In this document: in pieces, positions 25,093 through 33,225 of the stretch | Layout: each line of letters opens with the position of its first letter | How positions within the stretch are numbered: position 1 is the stretch's first letter | DNA from: a virus | Length of the DNA stretch: 64,000 nt | Virus record (IMG/VR): IMGVR_UViG_3300027861_000011 | Coordinates: 124,001-188,000 of that record | Reading direction: 5' to 3' (one strand) | Notes under the pieces: generated by a model | Told to the model about the DNA's origin: nothing | Seen by the model: the letters and a program-made list of their open reading frames with translations, nothing else | Databases searched by the model: none | Program-made: the position numbers and the translations under genes

Positions 25093-25431
25093 TTACCCTT
25101 CTAGTTTTTCTTGTATTGTGTGGATAAACCATACACCACCAGAAGCCAAACAACCATCAAAGAAAGTACCTAAAATTTCTTTAGGGAATGTAAACCCTTT
25201 TATTACTATATCTTGTATCCCAGTAGATAATGCTGGTGAAAACATAAGAAGTGAAAGTATTACTCCCCACCAAAACGGTAAACACATCATACACCCAAAT
25301 AACTTCCCAGAGAACCCAGGATTTGTCGAACCAACCTTAAAGAAGGTTCTCCACTTCGAAAAAATAGTACTAAACACCATTATATTACTAGCTCCATAAG
25401 CCACTAACATGAAAATAAATAAATTTGTCAT
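25093..25431 (-). CDS. Small membrane protein with CMMC motif
   Basis: A 112-aa protein from ATG 25431. The upstream ORF extension is rejected because a TATATTTG promoter element on the minus strand overlaps it. There are three hydrophobic segments with FGCMMCLPFWWGVILS in the middle, a CxxC pair next to a membrane helix as in DUF1360-like proteins. It is transcribed against its neighbours. Function unknown. Confidence 0.6.
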   Translation of the reverse strand: MTNLFIFMLVAYGASNIMVFSTIFSKWRTFFKVGSTNPGFSGKLFGCMMCLPFWWGVILSLLMFSPALSTGIQDIVIKGFTFPKEILGTFFDGCLASGGVWFIHTIQEKLEG

Positions 25432-25447
25432 AATCTTTAATTTTATA

Positions 25448-25455
25448 CAAATATA
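25448..25455 (-). promoter_or_regulatory. Host-like promoter, -7 element TATATTTG (minus)
   Basis: On the minus strand TATATTTG lies 16 bases before the ATG of the CMMC membrane protein. Confidence 0.6.
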
Positions 25456-25478
25456 CGTATTATTAATCAATAAGTCAA

Positions 25479-25486
25479 TATTTATA
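25479..25486 (+). promoter_or_regulatory. TATTTATA motif (class B)
   Basis: Ends 4 bases before the ATG at 25491, the short-spacing form of the motif. Confidence 0.45.
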
Positions 25487-25490
25487 TTAT

Positions 25491-25651
25491 ATGAGAGTAT
25501 TACTAATAAATAATATTAACAAACAGTCTTTACAAAGTCCGAATTTTTATCTACATTAGATGAAGAAAATCTAGATTATAGATGGTGTGATAAGAATTAC
25601 CTTCCATTACCATTATATCCAGAGCTAATCAATAATATTAATAAGATATGA
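25491..25651 (+). pseudogene. Small gene split by a frameshift
   Basis: ATG 25491 reads MRVLLINNINKQSLQ and stops at 25559. Moving by one base near 25530 opens a frame reading TKSEFLSTLDEENLDYRW and on to ELINNINKI, ending in a TGA that overlaps the next ATG (ATGA at 25648). The coupled end and the codon use of the second frame suggest one gene of about 53 codons carrying an indel, either real or a sequencing error. Function unknown. Confidence 0.5.
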
Positions 25652-25956
25652 GTGATAAATCAAAAATAATACCACTAGAAGAAGTTCTAGTTAGATTTGA
25701 AGACCATAAGAAGGGTTTTAAGCAAGAATTAGAGCGAGAAGAAGGTACTGAAAGAATAGAATCGTTAGATGCCATACAAAACGATATAAAGAGTGTTAGA
25801 CAAAACACCGAACTAAAAAAAAAAGAAATACATTTATGAATTAAAAAATGGATTAGGTGAAAAAGTTAAGAATAACCCAACAACAATAAAGAAGATTAAT
25901 AATAAATGGTATCAAAGATTTGGGTTAGTGATAAAAAGAATATTTACAAAGTTTTA
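25648..25956 (+). pseudogene. Small charged protein, frame broken at an A10 run
   Basis: The first frame runs 25648-25839 (63 aa, MSDKSKIIPLEEVLVRFEDH). A run of ten A at 25815-25824 marks the point where the neighbouring frame continues sensibly (KYIYELKNGLGEKVKNNP through KWYQRFGLVIKRIFTKF) to a stop at 25956, just before the next gene. The join would give a protein of about 102 aa. Alternatives: homopolymer sequencing error, a true mutation, or slippage-based frameshifting. Confidence 0.5.
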
Positions 25957-25960
25957 ATAT

Positions 25961-26185
25961 ATGAAATACGAAGATTTAATAGCGACAGTTTCTGAAATTG
26001 TGGAAAACGATAACATTTACAAACCAGGTTTAGTGTTGTTATATGAACTGGATGAAAAAAGACATATAGAAATGGATGAACATTTATTCTACAAAGCTAA
26101 TCCAGAAGACACTGAATTTGTACATAAAGATGTGGTTGAAGTAGAGATTGGTGGTGTAATTGTAAGATTTGTTAAAAAAGATTAG
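25961..26185 (+). CDS. Small protein, unknown function
   Basis: A 74-aa protein, MKYEDLIATVSEIVENDN. The second half, EVEIGGVIVRFVKKD, is beta-rich. It resembles many small phage proteins of unassigned role. It follows the frameshifted pair directly. Confidence 0.5.
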   Translation: MKYEDLIATVSEIVENDNIYKPGLVLLYELDEKRHIEMDEHLFYKANPEDTEFVHKDVVEVEIGGVIVRFVKKD

Positions 26186-26205
26186 GTTAATTGAAATATT
26201 ATTCT

Positions 26206-26213
26206 TATCTTTG
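26206..26213 (+). promoter_or_regulatory. Host-like promoter, -7 element TATCTTTG
   Basis: Fits TAnnTTTG and lies 22 bases before the lipoprotein ATG. An in-frame TTG at 26191 is upstream of it and is not a likely start. Confidence 0.55.
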
Positions 26214-26235
26214 TAATGAATTAAAAAAAAACGTT

Positions 26236-26724
26236 ATGAAAATTTTATTATTATTATTAGTTATTGTGTTAAGTTTCGCTGCTTGTAATAAGCAAGAGCC
26301 ATTAGTTCCAATGGAACAAGTTCCAGACGCACAATACCAAGACTCAATTACTAATCCATATATTAATGGTGGCACACTACCAACTGGTACTAGTAATGGA
26401 GATAATCAATTAGTAGGTACATCATGGGTATTAACTAAGATGGTATCTTCATTCGCAACAGAATACCCTAACGATACAATTAACTTTGTTAGTAATACGG
26501 AATACACACTTAATGGTGGGGCAGTTAGACCTTACCAGTTAAATAGTCTTCCATCATCAACCAATTATGATTTATCACTTTACTACTTCATGTCATTCGG
26601 TGGGAGTCACTACTCAGCAAATGTCGGTTTCTACTTTGTAGATGATGCAGAGATTAACAATGTAGAGTTTACTGATATACAAAGTACAAGTACAACAATT
26701 AGAGCTTGGTTCACAAAATTATAA
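26236..26724 (+). CDS. Lipoprotein, possible lipocalin-like domain
   Basis: A 162-aa protein with a lipoprotein signal MKILLLLLVIVLSFAAC (cysteine 17), so it should be lipidated and placed in the cell envelope. The mature part has LVGTSWVLTKMVSSF and TINFVSNTEYTLNGG, segments like small beta-barrel lipocalin-like lipoproteins of Bacteroidota. Phage lipoproteins of this kind often act in superinfection exclusion; that role is inference. It has its own host-like promoter, as a moron gene would. Confidence 0.7.
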   Translation: MKILLLLLVIVLSFAACNKQEPLVPMEQVPDAQYQDSITNPYINGGTLPTGTSNGDNQLVGTSWVLTKMVSSFATEYPNDTINFVSNTEYTLNGGAVRPYQLNSLPSSTNYDLSLYYFMSFGGSHYSANVGFYFVDDAEINNVEFTDIQSTSTTIRAWFTKL

Positions 26725-26725
26725 T

Positions 26726-26905
26726 ATGAAAAAGATATTATTTTTAATTTTATTAGGTAGTTTAATAACATGTGGTAAAAGTATAGATAGTCCAGGGTAT
26801 CAGCATTTTGATGACACGAAAGAGTCTCCATATATTAAATCTTATGATGTTGAGCGTGATACACACGTAATATGTATAGATATGTCAGAAGATACCAATT
26901 CATAA
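26726..26905 (+). CDS. Second small lipoprotein
   Basis: A 59-aa protein starting MKKILFLILLGSLITCGKS. The cysteine after SLIT is a good lipobox. The mature peptide is only about 43 residues with no recognisable fold. It lies directly after the first lipoprotein gene (1-base gap), so the two are probably made together and may act together at the envelope. Confidence 0.65.
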   Translation: MKKILFLILLGSLITCGKSIDSPGYQHFDDTKESPYIKSYDVERDTHVICIDMSEDTNS

Positions 26906-26943
26906 AGAAGATAATTAAATAAAATATTAAAAAAATAAAATAT

Positions 26944-27132
26944 ATGAAAAGTGAAGATAAAGGACAACTATATGATGATTACATAAGACAAGGTGATGTA
27001 CTACAAAGAGAAATTTCTAAAATTAAATCAGAATACCCAGTAAATATCCCAGAAGATAAACAAAAGATTATTAATGTTAATCAGAATAAAATCAACATAT
27101 TAGAATCAAAGTTAATGAATTTATTTAAATAA
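26944..27132 (+). CDS. Small charged helical protein
   Basis: A 62-aa protein (GQLYDDYIRQGDVLQREISK), probably a short coiled coil. No family was recognised. It ends just before the promoter of the TROVE-like gene. Confidence 0.45.
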   Translation: MKSEDKGQLYDDYIRQGDVLQREISKIKSEYPVNIPEDKQKIINVNQNKINILESKLMNLFK

Positions 27133-27155
27133 CTTTAAAAAAGTTATAAAAGTAC

Positions 27156-27186
27156 TTGACATGTAATTTGTTTTATGGTATATTTG
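27156..27186 (+). promoter_or_regulatory. Host-like promoter TTGAC-N18-TATATTTG
   Basis: TTGAC at 27156-27160 and TATATTTG at 27179-27186, spacing 18. One of the best host-type promoters in the window; it drives the TROVE-like gene. Confidence 0.8.
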
Positions 27187-27228
27187 TGCTAACTTTAAGA
27201 AAAATTTTAATAACTAAATTTTAACACT

Positions 27229-28677
27229 ATGAATAAATTAATCGATACCCTAAGAACTAAAGATACCACTACAACCAATGGTATGACAACTAATTCAACA
27301 ACACTTAATAGCTGCGTGGATTTATTTTTCCAAATTGGAGCTTTAAGAGGTCAAGATAAACAAAAGAAAATTAACGCCTTTTCGAAAGCATTTGCTGAAG
27401 ATTCATTGACAGCAATGAGGATACTTTTCTGGGTTAGAGATATTAGAGGCGGTGCTGGTGAAAGGGGTACATTCAGAGATATAATTACTTACCTTGCTAA
27501 TTCTAGAACAGAGACTCTTAGAAAGAGCCTTCCACTTATATCAGAGTATGGTAGATGGGATGATTTACTTGTTTTAATTGATACTAAACTTGAGAAGGAC
27601 GCACTCACTGAAATAGCTTCTGCTCTTGAGAATGGTAATTCATTAGCGGCTAAATGGATGCCAAGGGGTAATGGTAAGAATAGAGAAAAGAAAAGATGGG
27701 CTAACGCCTTAAGAAAACACTTAGGTCTTACACCTAAGACTTATAGAAAAATGCTTTCTGAATTATCTAACACTGTTGAGCAATTGATGTGCGCTAAGAA
27801 GTTCGATACAATTACATATTCACACGTACCATCAAAAGCTATGTCTGATTATATGAGAGCATTCTCTAAGAATGATGGTGAGAGATTCCAAACTTATATT
27901 GAATCCTTATCCAAGGGTGAAACTAAGATTAATACTGGTGCAATATATCCGTATGATGTTACTAAGAATCTTAGACTTGGACATGCAGCTGGTGCTATTG
28001 AACAATGGAAATCTTTACCTAATTATATGAAAGATAGTAAGGAAAGAGTTCTACCAGTGGTAGATGTTTCTGGCTCTATGGAATGTCCAGCTGGTAATAA
28101 TGATAATATTAGCTGCATGGATGTTGCTATATCATTAGGTCTTTATATTTCAGAAAGAAATGAAGGACCATTTAAAGATGCGTTCTTTACGTTTCATAGT
28201 TCGCCAGAACTAGAATATTTAAGAGGAAACCTACAAGAGAGGGAGAATCAATTAAGTAAAGCTAAGTGGGGTGGTAATACTAATTTAGAAGCGACATTCA
28301 AAGTCCTTTTAGATAAGGCTAAGGGTGGTGGTGTCTTGAAAGAAGAAATGCCAACAATGATTCTAATCCTTTCGGATATGCAATTTAATCAAGCAACTAG
28401 TGATGGTTGGACCAATTCAGATTGGAACCCAACGGCACATGATATGATTAAGCAAATGTATATTAATGCTGGGTATGAAATACCAAAGGTTGTGTATTGG
28501 AATATACATGCGTCTAGTAGGAATAACCCCATTACGTTTAACGAAACCAAGACATGTTTAGTCAGTGGGTTCTCACCTTCACTATTAACTAGCTTATTAA
28601 GTGGTAGTGAAATGACCCCACTTAGTATGATGATGAATATTATAAATAGTGAAAGATATACGCCAGTAATGGTGTAA
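27229..28677 (+). CDS. TROVE/Ro60-like protein with vWA domain (DUF2828-like)
   Basis: A 482-aa protein. The N-terminal helical-repeat region (GALRGQDKQKKINAF, RILFWVRDIRGGAGERG, SEYGRWDDLLVL, AAKWMPRGNG) matches the TROVE/DUF2828 group. The C-terminal von Willebrand A domain has a MIDAS motif DVSGS near residue 280, a conserved threonine in GGNTNLE, and ILILSDMQFN. Ro60 proteins bind Y RNAs and misfolded RNAs and take part in RNA quality control and decay. Length fits the family. A strong host-like promoter suggests early expression. A structured RNA candidate lies directly downstream. Confidence 0.85.
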   Translation: MNKLIDTLRTKDTTTTNGMTTNSTTLNSCVDLFFQIGALRGQDKQKKINAFSKAFAEDSLTAMRILFWVRDIRGGAGERGTFRDIITYLANSRTETLRKSLPLISEYGRWDDLLVLIDTKLEKDALTEIASALENGNSLAAKWMPRGNGKNREKKRWANALRKHLGLTPKTYRKMLSELSNTVEQLMCAKKFDTITYSHVPSKAMSDYMRAFSKNDGERFQTYIESLSKGETKINTGAIYPYDVTKNLRLGHAAGAIEQWKSLPNYMKDSKERVLPVVDVSGSMECPAGNNDNISCMDVAISLGLYISERNEGPFKDAFFTFHSSPELEYLRGNLQERENQLSKAKWGGNTNLEATFKVLLDKAKGGGVLKEEMPTMILILSDMQFNQATSDGWTNSDWNPTAHDMIKQMYINAGYEIPKVVYWNIHASSRNNPITFNETKTCLVSGFSPSLLTSLLSGSEMTPLSMMMNIINSERYTPVMV

Positions 28678-28685
28678 CAATATAA

Positions 28686-28814
28686 AGAATGTATACTGCA
28701 AATTTAACTAAAAAAGAAAAATCAAATATGGTTAAGTTGGGGATATTCAACCCCTATTAAAAAATCGGATAAACTTCTAACTGGGTTTTATAGAAGCAAA
28801 CGCCCCCACATTCT
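28686..28814 (+). ncRNA. Candidate structured RNA downstream of the TROVE-like gene
   Basis: The stretch has no convincing gene. AGAATGT (28686-28692) can pair with ACATTCT (28808-28814), closing a fold that contains GGGG/CCCC (28739-28754) and CTTCTA/TAGAAG (28774-28796) hairpins. A terminator follows at once. Y RNAs of bacteria are often encoded beside the Ro gene and have paired ends, so this is a Y-like RNA candidate. A 23-codon reading frame (28689-28760) overlaps it. Not confirmed. Confidence 0.35.
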
Positions 28815-28822
28815 GAAAAATT

Positions 28823-28862
28823 AAAAGGTTTATGTATTTTATTTTGCATAAACCTTTTTTTA
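28823..28862 (+). terminator. Rho-independent terminator
   Basis: AAAGGTTTATG/CATAAACCTTT stem of ten or more pairs, loop TATTTTATTTTG, then T run. Confidence 0.85.
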
Positions 28863-28932
28863 TGCTTTACACTTTCATTTATTTTCATTAGATTTAGGAT
28901 ATATAAAATAATAGATGTTTTAAACAAGAAAT

Positions 28933-29163
28933 ATGAAGATAGTTTCAAAAGAAATTAAAAGAGATGGTTCACAATCAATAATATATCTGATTGATGAAAA
29001 TGGTAACCCACTTAAGGGTGAGATTGTATCAGAAGGAGAAAAGTCAGAGTTAATTAATAATTTACTTAGTGAACACTTCACACCAGAAGACTGGGTGAAT
29101 AATAAAAATAATCTACTAAATAATGTAGAGGAAATAACATATGAAGAATATATAAATCAATAA
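28933..29163 (+). CDS. Small acidic protein, unknown function
   Basis: A 76-aa protein beginning MKIVSKEIKRDGSQSIIYLI, with an N-terminal beta-type segment and an acidic C-terminus (VEEITYEEYINQ). It starts a run of three small genes with 3-4 base gaps. No family was recognised. Confidence 0.5.
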   Translation: MKIVSKEIKRDGSQSIIYLIDENGNPLKGEIVSEGEKSELINNLLSEHFTPEDWVNNKNNLLNNVEEITYEEYINQ

Positions 29164-29166
29164 ATT

Positions 29167-29523
29167 ATGAAAAAAGAAATAAATGAAGGACATCCTTTAC
29201 TCATTGTATTTTATCTCGACAGAGAAATGATGAGTAACCCAGATATAATACAACCATTCGCTGAATCAGTTAATCAAGCAATAACACAAAGAGAAGCTAA
29301 TGCAATGGCATTCTTCATACCGACAGATGGTGAAGAAAGAATCGAATGTATTAACCCAATTCAAGTTGAAGAAACTGAAATGGAAAGAATAAATGGAATT
29401 ATTGGGGATATTGTTAAGAATTTTGATATAGGTCAAGGTGCTGATAAAGGAAAGAACAATCCTGATTCTGAAATTGACATAGATACTCCAAGCGAAGAAG
29501 CTGACGTAGTTAAAGAAGATTAA
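29167..29523 (+). CDS. Acidic protein, unknown function
   Basis: A 118-aa protein with LLIVFYLDREMMSNPDIIQ and NAMAFFIPTDGEERIECINP segments and an acidic tail (DSEIDIDTPSEEADVVKED). The tail suggests interaction with a basic partner or DNA mimicry, but this is speculative. It is in a small-gene operon. Confidence 0.5.
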   Translation: MKKEINEGHPLLIVFYLDREMMSNPDIIQPFAESVNQAITQREANAMAFFIPTDGEERIECINPIQVEETEMERINGIIGDIVKNFDIGQGADKGKNNPDSEIDIDTPSEEADVVKED

Positions 29524-29527
29524 TAAA

Positions 29528-29695
29528 ATGGGAAATGACAACAGAGAACATCAATTACTAGCACTCTTATATCGGGTAGAAGAACTTCTACTCGAATTAA
29601 GGGTGGGCGGTAAAGACTCTAAGGATTATAAGAACTTAATTATTATAATTAATAATCTTGAGAATCATATTCAAAATAATCAAGATATATTATAA
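29528..29695 (+). CDS. Small helical protein
   Basis: A 55-aa protein (MGNDNREHQLLALLYRVEEL), mostly helical, starting 4 bases after the previous stop and ending 1 base before the GIY-YIG gene. No family was recognised. Confidence 0.5.
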   Translation: MGNDNREHQLLALLYRVEELLLELRVGGKDSKDYKNLIIIINNLENHIQNNQDIL

Positions 29696-29696
29696 T

Positions 29697-29963
29697 ATGG
29701 GTAAGTTATTAGGGGATGTTTGGTTTGTTTACATTGTTAAATGTTCAGATGATTCACTATATACTGGGATAGCTAAGAACGTAGATAAACGAATTGAGAA
29801 ACATAATAATGGTACTGGGTCAAAGTACTGCCATAGTAGGGGACCCGTGGTCTTAGAATGCTTTAAAATAGTATTCAGTAGGTCTGAAGCGTTGAGGTTA
29901 GAACTTAAGGTTAAAAAGAAGAGTAAAAATAAAAAGGTAGAATTTTTAATGAATTACAGTTAA
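29697..29963 (+). CDS. GIY-YIG nuclease-like protein (UPF0213 type)
   Basis: An 88-aa protein from ATG 29697; an upstream in-frame TTG inside the previous gene was rejected. It shows the family pattern WFVYIVKCSDDSLYTGIAKNV then RIEKHNNGTGSKYCHSRGPV and a late E in RSEALRLELKVK. This is the single-domain GIY-YIG type, about 90 aa, common in bacteria. It is likely a DNA nuclease, possibly a small mobile or repair enzyme. Confidence 0.8.
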   Translation: MGKLLGDVWFVYIVKCSDDSLYTGIAKNVDKRIEKHNNGTGSKYCHSRGPVVLECFKIVFSRSEALRLELKVKKKSKNKKVEFLMNYS

Positions 29964-30009
29964 AATAAAAAAAATTATAAGAAAAATAGTTTTTAGCGGA
30001 ATACCTACA

Positions 30010-30017
30010 TATTTATA
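30010..30017 (+). promoter_or_regulatory. TATTTATA motif inside an inverted repeat
   Basis: TATTTATA lies between ACCTA (30003-30007) and TAGGT (30024-30028). A terminator begins only 15 bases later, so any transcript would be very short. Function uncertain. Confidence 0.3.
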
Positions 30018-30031
30018 TAAGCTTAGGTAGT

Positions 30032-30054
30032 ATAACTATTTAATAGTTTTTTTT
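30032..30054 (+). terminator. Rho-independent terminator
   Basis: AACTAT/ATAGTT stem with TTA loop and eight T. Confidence 0.7.
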
Positions 30055-30092
30055 ATTAGTATAATCATTGAAAAGTTTTTTTTATAAATCTT

Positions 30093-30470
30093 ATGATTAT
30101 GATTTTTTATATAAAAAACGAAGTAACACCAGAAGTTAATTTTGATAAACATTCCAGAACACTTAATATTACAGGTATCTCATACCCAGAATACCCAAGA
30201 ATATTTTTCGATAAATTATTAATATTAATACATGATTTACAAAAAATTAATAATGAACACTTTGATTTCAAGATACAACTAGATTATCTCAACGCATCTT
30301 CAGTAAAAACATTATATAATATATTTAAGGAAATAATTCTTAAAAGTAAAATTATTTGGTTACATGACGAAGAAGATGAATATATAAAAGAGCTTGGGTT
30401 GATATTTCAAACGTTATTAGGTGAAAATTTTAAAGTAGAATTGTTTGTTAGGGGTGAGTCGAAGTCCTAG
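30093..30470 (+). CDS. SiaC-like (DUF1987) regulatory phosphoprotein, copy 1
   Basis: A 125-aa protein with the SiaC/DUF1987 pattern: TPEVNFDKHSRTLNITG, SYPEYPRIFFDKLL, LDYLNASSVKTLYNIF and IIWLHDEEDEYIKELG. In Pseudomonas, SiaC controls a diguanylate cyclase when dephosphorylated at the threonine of the LNTSS segment. Here that position is alanine/serine (LNASS). It is about the usual family length. A second, divergent copy lies at 61230. No partner kinase, phosphatase or cyclase is seen in this window. Confidence 0.8.
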   Translation: MIMIFYIKNEVTPEVNFDKHSRTLNITGISYPEYPRIFFDKLLILIHDLQKINNEHFDFKIQLDYLNASSVKTLYNIFKEIILKSKIIWLHDEEDEYIKELGLIFQTLLGENFKVELFVRGESKS

Positions 30471-30546
30471 TTATCCTTCTTAATGAATCTATTATAATAA
30501 CCACATAATGGTTATAAATTAGTATGATGGTTCAGTCTTATCATAT

Positions 30547-30570
30547 CTTCCTCAGTTTTGGACGAGGAAG
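30547..30570. terminator. Hairpin between convergent genes
   Basis: CTTCCTC/GAGGAAG 7-bp stem with 10-base loop, between the ends of two convergent genes. There is no long T run, so it is a weak or factor-assisted terminator. Confidence 0.5.
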
Positions 30571-30577
30571 GGGTATT

Positions 30578-31234
30578 TTATGGTCTAGTCGATGTCCTTC
30601 TAATCTTTGTCATTAACCATCCAGTCTTTTCTTGAATTATTTCATACATCCTACTAACTGTACTCGGACTAGCGGTACCCATAAAGATAACACTTTTTAT
30701 TTTATGTTTCTTACAAGCCTTATGTAGTGCATGGTGAAGTCTTTGAGCATCCTTCTTACACTTACAAATAACCATTTCAAATTGGTCTTCATTATGAAGT
30801 ATTAATTTATTATGTACTACAATCATTTGTTTTACCATCTTCTTTTGGTAAGCACCCTCCATCATTGGTTTAACGATATCGTGAATTGTTACTCTATCTA
30901 CTTTTGGGTCTTTTGGCCACATCCAGAAGGTCTCTTCCTTTTGGTATTCATGGTCATTTAAAATAGTCCAATCCCCTAATGGCTTTTCTATATAGGTTCT
31001 ACCTAACTTATCCCTAAGAGCTCTAAATTCATCCCCCTCTTCAGTATCTTTGATAACTAGTATTTTATATTTAACTGGTTTAATACCATTATTATTAACA
31101 TATTGTTTGGGGAACACAACTTCCTTATTATTATCAATCAATAACCTATAATTAATAAAAGAAGTCTCTTTAGTCATACACCTATGTAGTGTTTTTTGAT
31201 ATTTTCCGTTCTTTGTTACAATTACCCTGTACAT
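30578..31234 (-). CDS. Conserved-looking protein, unknown function
   Basis: A 218-aa protein from ATG 31234 (MYRVIVTKNGKYQKTLHRCM); a TTG two codons upstream was rejected. The C-terminal half has MVICKCKKDAQRLHHALHKACKKHKIKSVIFMGTAS and a basic tail (KIRRTSTRP). A TATTTATT element lies just before the start on the minus strand. It is the only gene in this direction for several kb. The basic character suggests nucleic-acid binding; no family was recognised. Confidence 0.5.
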   Translation of the reverse strand: MYRVIVTKNGKYQKTLHRCMTKETSFINYRLLIDNNKEVVFPKQYVNNNGIKPVKYKILVIKDTEEGDEFRALRDKLGRTYIEKPLGDWTILNDHEYQKEETFWMWPKDPKVDRVTIHDIVKPMMEGAYQKKMVKQMIVVHNKLILHNEDQFEMVICKCKKDAQRLHHALHKACKKHKIKSVIFMGTASPSTVSRMYEIIQEKTGWLMTKIRRTSTRP

Positions 31235-31274
31235 ATTCAATAAATATACTTATATTTATTTTAAATTAAACACT

Positions 31275-31466
31275 ATGTATGAAGAGAATCCAACACCACT
31301 TAGAGAATTAAAAGATGGTGATAGATTTATAACAAAATCTGGTTCGGAATTAATCTATAATTATGCTATAGATGATGATAGACATAATATAGGTATAATA
31401 AATGGAAGTTCTTGGGATGTACCTAATGGGAACTACCCAAGTTTTAAATACAAAGGAAATGAGTAA
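31275..31466 (+). CDS. Small protein upstream of DnaJ
   Basis: A 63-aa protein ([20 protein letters not shown]), with a short beta-type domain. It overlaps the DnaJ start by 8 bases, so it may serve in translational coupling. No family was recognised. Confidence 0.5.
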   Translation: MYEENPTPLRELKDGDRFITKSGSELIYNYAIDDDRHNIGIINGSSWDVPNGNYPSFKYKGNE

Positions 31467-32520
31467 AAGGGATTACTATAAAGTTTTAGGTCTTGATAAA
31501 TCAGCTAGTGATAGTGAGGTTAAGAAAGCCTATAGAAAGATGGCTATTAAATATCATCCAGATAAGAATCCAGATGATAAAGAATCAGAAAATAAGTTTA
31601 AAGAAGCTGCTGAAGCATATGAAACTTTATCTAACAAAGAGAAGAGAGAAGTATATGATGCGTATGGTCATAATGGTCCAGGTAACCAAGGTCACCAAGG
31701 TGGTCAAAATATGAATGACATATTCAGTTCTATGTTTGGTGGTAGAGACCCATTTAATAGACAAAGAGAAAGACAAAGAAAGGGACAAGATTTAATACTT
31801 AATATTAGAATTAGTCTTGAAGATATATTTAATGGCTCAACTAAGAAATTTAAATATAAAAGAAATACACCTTGTGGTACCTGTGATGGTGCTGGCGGTA
31901 AAAATGAACGAAATTGCCCAACCTGTCAAGGTAGAGGTCACGTTATAACCCACATCAATACCCAAATGGGTGTTATGCAACAAATGACCGAATGTGGTAA
32001 TTGTAAAAGTATTGGTAAGATTGTAGATGATGTATGTAATACTTGTAATGGTCATGGTGTTAATCTAAAGGAAGAAGTTATTGAAGTTAAAACACCACAT
32101 GGGGTTAGTGATTCAGACACCTTACAATACGTAGGGATGGGTCATGGAATTAAGAGTGGTCCATCTGGTAACTTATTAATTAGACTTACAACCACAAACC
32201 ATAAAGACTTTATTAGAAATGGTTATGACTTAAGATACACACTTAAATCATCTTACCATCAATTAGTATTAGGTGATAAGATAGAGGTACCAACAATTGA
32301 AGGTAGAAATATAAAAATTACTATACCAGAATATAGTAAAATAGGTGATGCACTTAGGATAACCAATAAGGGGTTAAAACATAAAAAAAGTCAAAAAAGG
32401 GGTGATATGATAATTATTTTAGATATAGAAATGCCAACAAAATTAAGTGATGTAGAGAGAGAGACTATAGAAAAATTAAAAAAAATAGGTGAAGGGGTTG
32501 AAACTTTGGAAAATGAATAA
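31459..32520 (+). CDS. dnaJ: DnaJ-type (class A) Hsp40 co-chaperone
   Basis: A 353-aa protein from ATG 31459; 19 upstream residues in the same frame lie inside the previous gene. It has a J domain with HPD at residues 33-35, a G-rich linker, and a zinc region with [27 protein letters not shown] (degenerate third repeat) and [11 protein letters not shown]-terminal substrate-binding domain follows. It recruits host DnaK to fold or disaggregate proteins. It opens a 4.5-kb stretch that also holds ClpP, tmRNA and an FKBP. Confidence 0.92.
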   Translation: MSKRDYYKVLGLDKSASDSEVKKAYRKMAIKYHPDKNPDDKESENKFKEAAEAYETLSNKEKREVYDAYGHNGPGNQGHQGGQNMNDIFSSMFGGRDPFNRQRERQRKGQDLILNIRISLEDIFNGSTKKFKYKRNTPCGTCDGAGGKNERNCPTCQGRGHVITHINTQMGVMQQMTECGNCKSIGKIVDDVCNTCNGHGVNLKEEVIEVKTPHGVSDSDTLQYVGMGHGIKSGPSGNLLIRLTTTNHKDFIRNGYDLRYTLKSSYHQLVLGDKIEVPTIEGRNIKITIPEYSKIGDALRITNKGLKHKKSQKRGDMIIILDIEMPTKLSDVERETIEKLKKIGEGVETLENE

Positions 32521-32546
32521 TATATTTGGGTAATTAAAACAACAAA

Positions 32547-32759
32547 ATGAGTAAAGAAAATACGGCATCAACAGGAATAGGATTAGGTGGATTATTATTC
32601 ATCGTATTCTTAATCCTTAAGTTAGCTGAAATTGGTCAAGTATCTGATTGGTCATGGTGGTGGGTTACATCTCCATTATGGTTACCAGTAGCATTAGTTT
32701 TAGGTATGTTTGGTATTGTCTTTATATTTTTGGGGCTAGTAATGATTTTCGAAGAGTAA
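32547..32759 (+). CDS. Small membrane protein, Fragile-X-F-like phage family
   Basis: A 70-aa protein with two membrane helices separated by VSDWSWWWVTSPLWLPVAL. The W-rich loop followed by SPLWLP is the hallmark of a small phage membrane protein family usually named transmembrane Fragile-X-F protein. Function is unknown in phages. Confidence 0.7.
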   Translation: MSKENTASTGIGLGGLLFIVFLILKLAEIGQVSDWSWWWVTSPLWLPVALVLGMFGIVFIFLGLVMIFEE

Positions 32760-32793
32760 ATTAATAAACATAAATAAATAAATAAAAAGAAGT

Positions 32794-33225
32794 ATGGCAA
32801 ATTTTGAAGTACCTTACCCAGACACCGCAAAGATTTTTGAAGGTGCAATCGCTAAAGTTAATCTTGATAGAGTTATCAATATTGAGCTTTTAGCTGACGT
32901 TAAATCTAAAGATGTTTATAAAATCGTTAAAGCTAACGAGATTACAAAGTACGCAACTAAGAACGATGTCTATATAATAATCAATGACACAATCTTTGAT
33001 GGACTAGAAGAGTGGCAACAACTTATTATTGCTGAGGAAGCAATTACATGTATTATATTTAATGATGAGAAAGATAAGGTAGAAATTAAAAAGGGTGATG
33101 TAGGTATCACTAAGGTAGGTGCATTTTCTGGAATCCTTTCTAAATATGGTGCTGAAAGATATGAAGCAATTCAAGAAAGTGTTAAAACACTTTATAATGT
33201 TGAACAAGAAGAAGCTGAAGTATAA
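32794..33225 (+). CDS. Protein of unknown function
   Basis: A 143-aa protein starting MANFEVPYPDTAKIFEGAIA. The middle has VYIIINDTIFDGLEEWQQLIIAEE, followed by a regular alpha/beta C-terminus (GILSKYGAERYEAIQESV). It overlaps the next gene by one base (TAATG). The layout faintly resembles phage metallopeptidase-like proteins, but the HExxH is absent. Confidence 0.5.
   Translation: MANFEVPYPDTAKIFEGAIAKVNLDRVINIELLADVKSKDVYKIVKANEITKYATKNDVYIIINDTIFDGLEEWQQLIIAEEAITCIIFNDEKDKVEIKKGDVGITKVGAFSGILSKYGAERYEAIQESVKTLYNVEQEEAEV

Noticed and set aside
26191-26235. TTG start extending the lipoprotein
   Set aside because: It would destroy the lipoprotein signal and overlap the promoter.
28689-28760. 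23-codon gene after the TROVE-like gene
   Set aside because: It is short, lacks conservation evidence and overlaps a foldable RNA region; kept only as an alternative.
31402-31458. Longer DnaJ start inside the previous gene
   Set aside because: J domains begin as [11 protein letters not shown]; the extra 19 residues have no homology pattern and overlap another gene.
32794-33225. Phage metallopeptidase
   Set aside because: Position and helix pattern are suggestive, but no HExxH motif is present.
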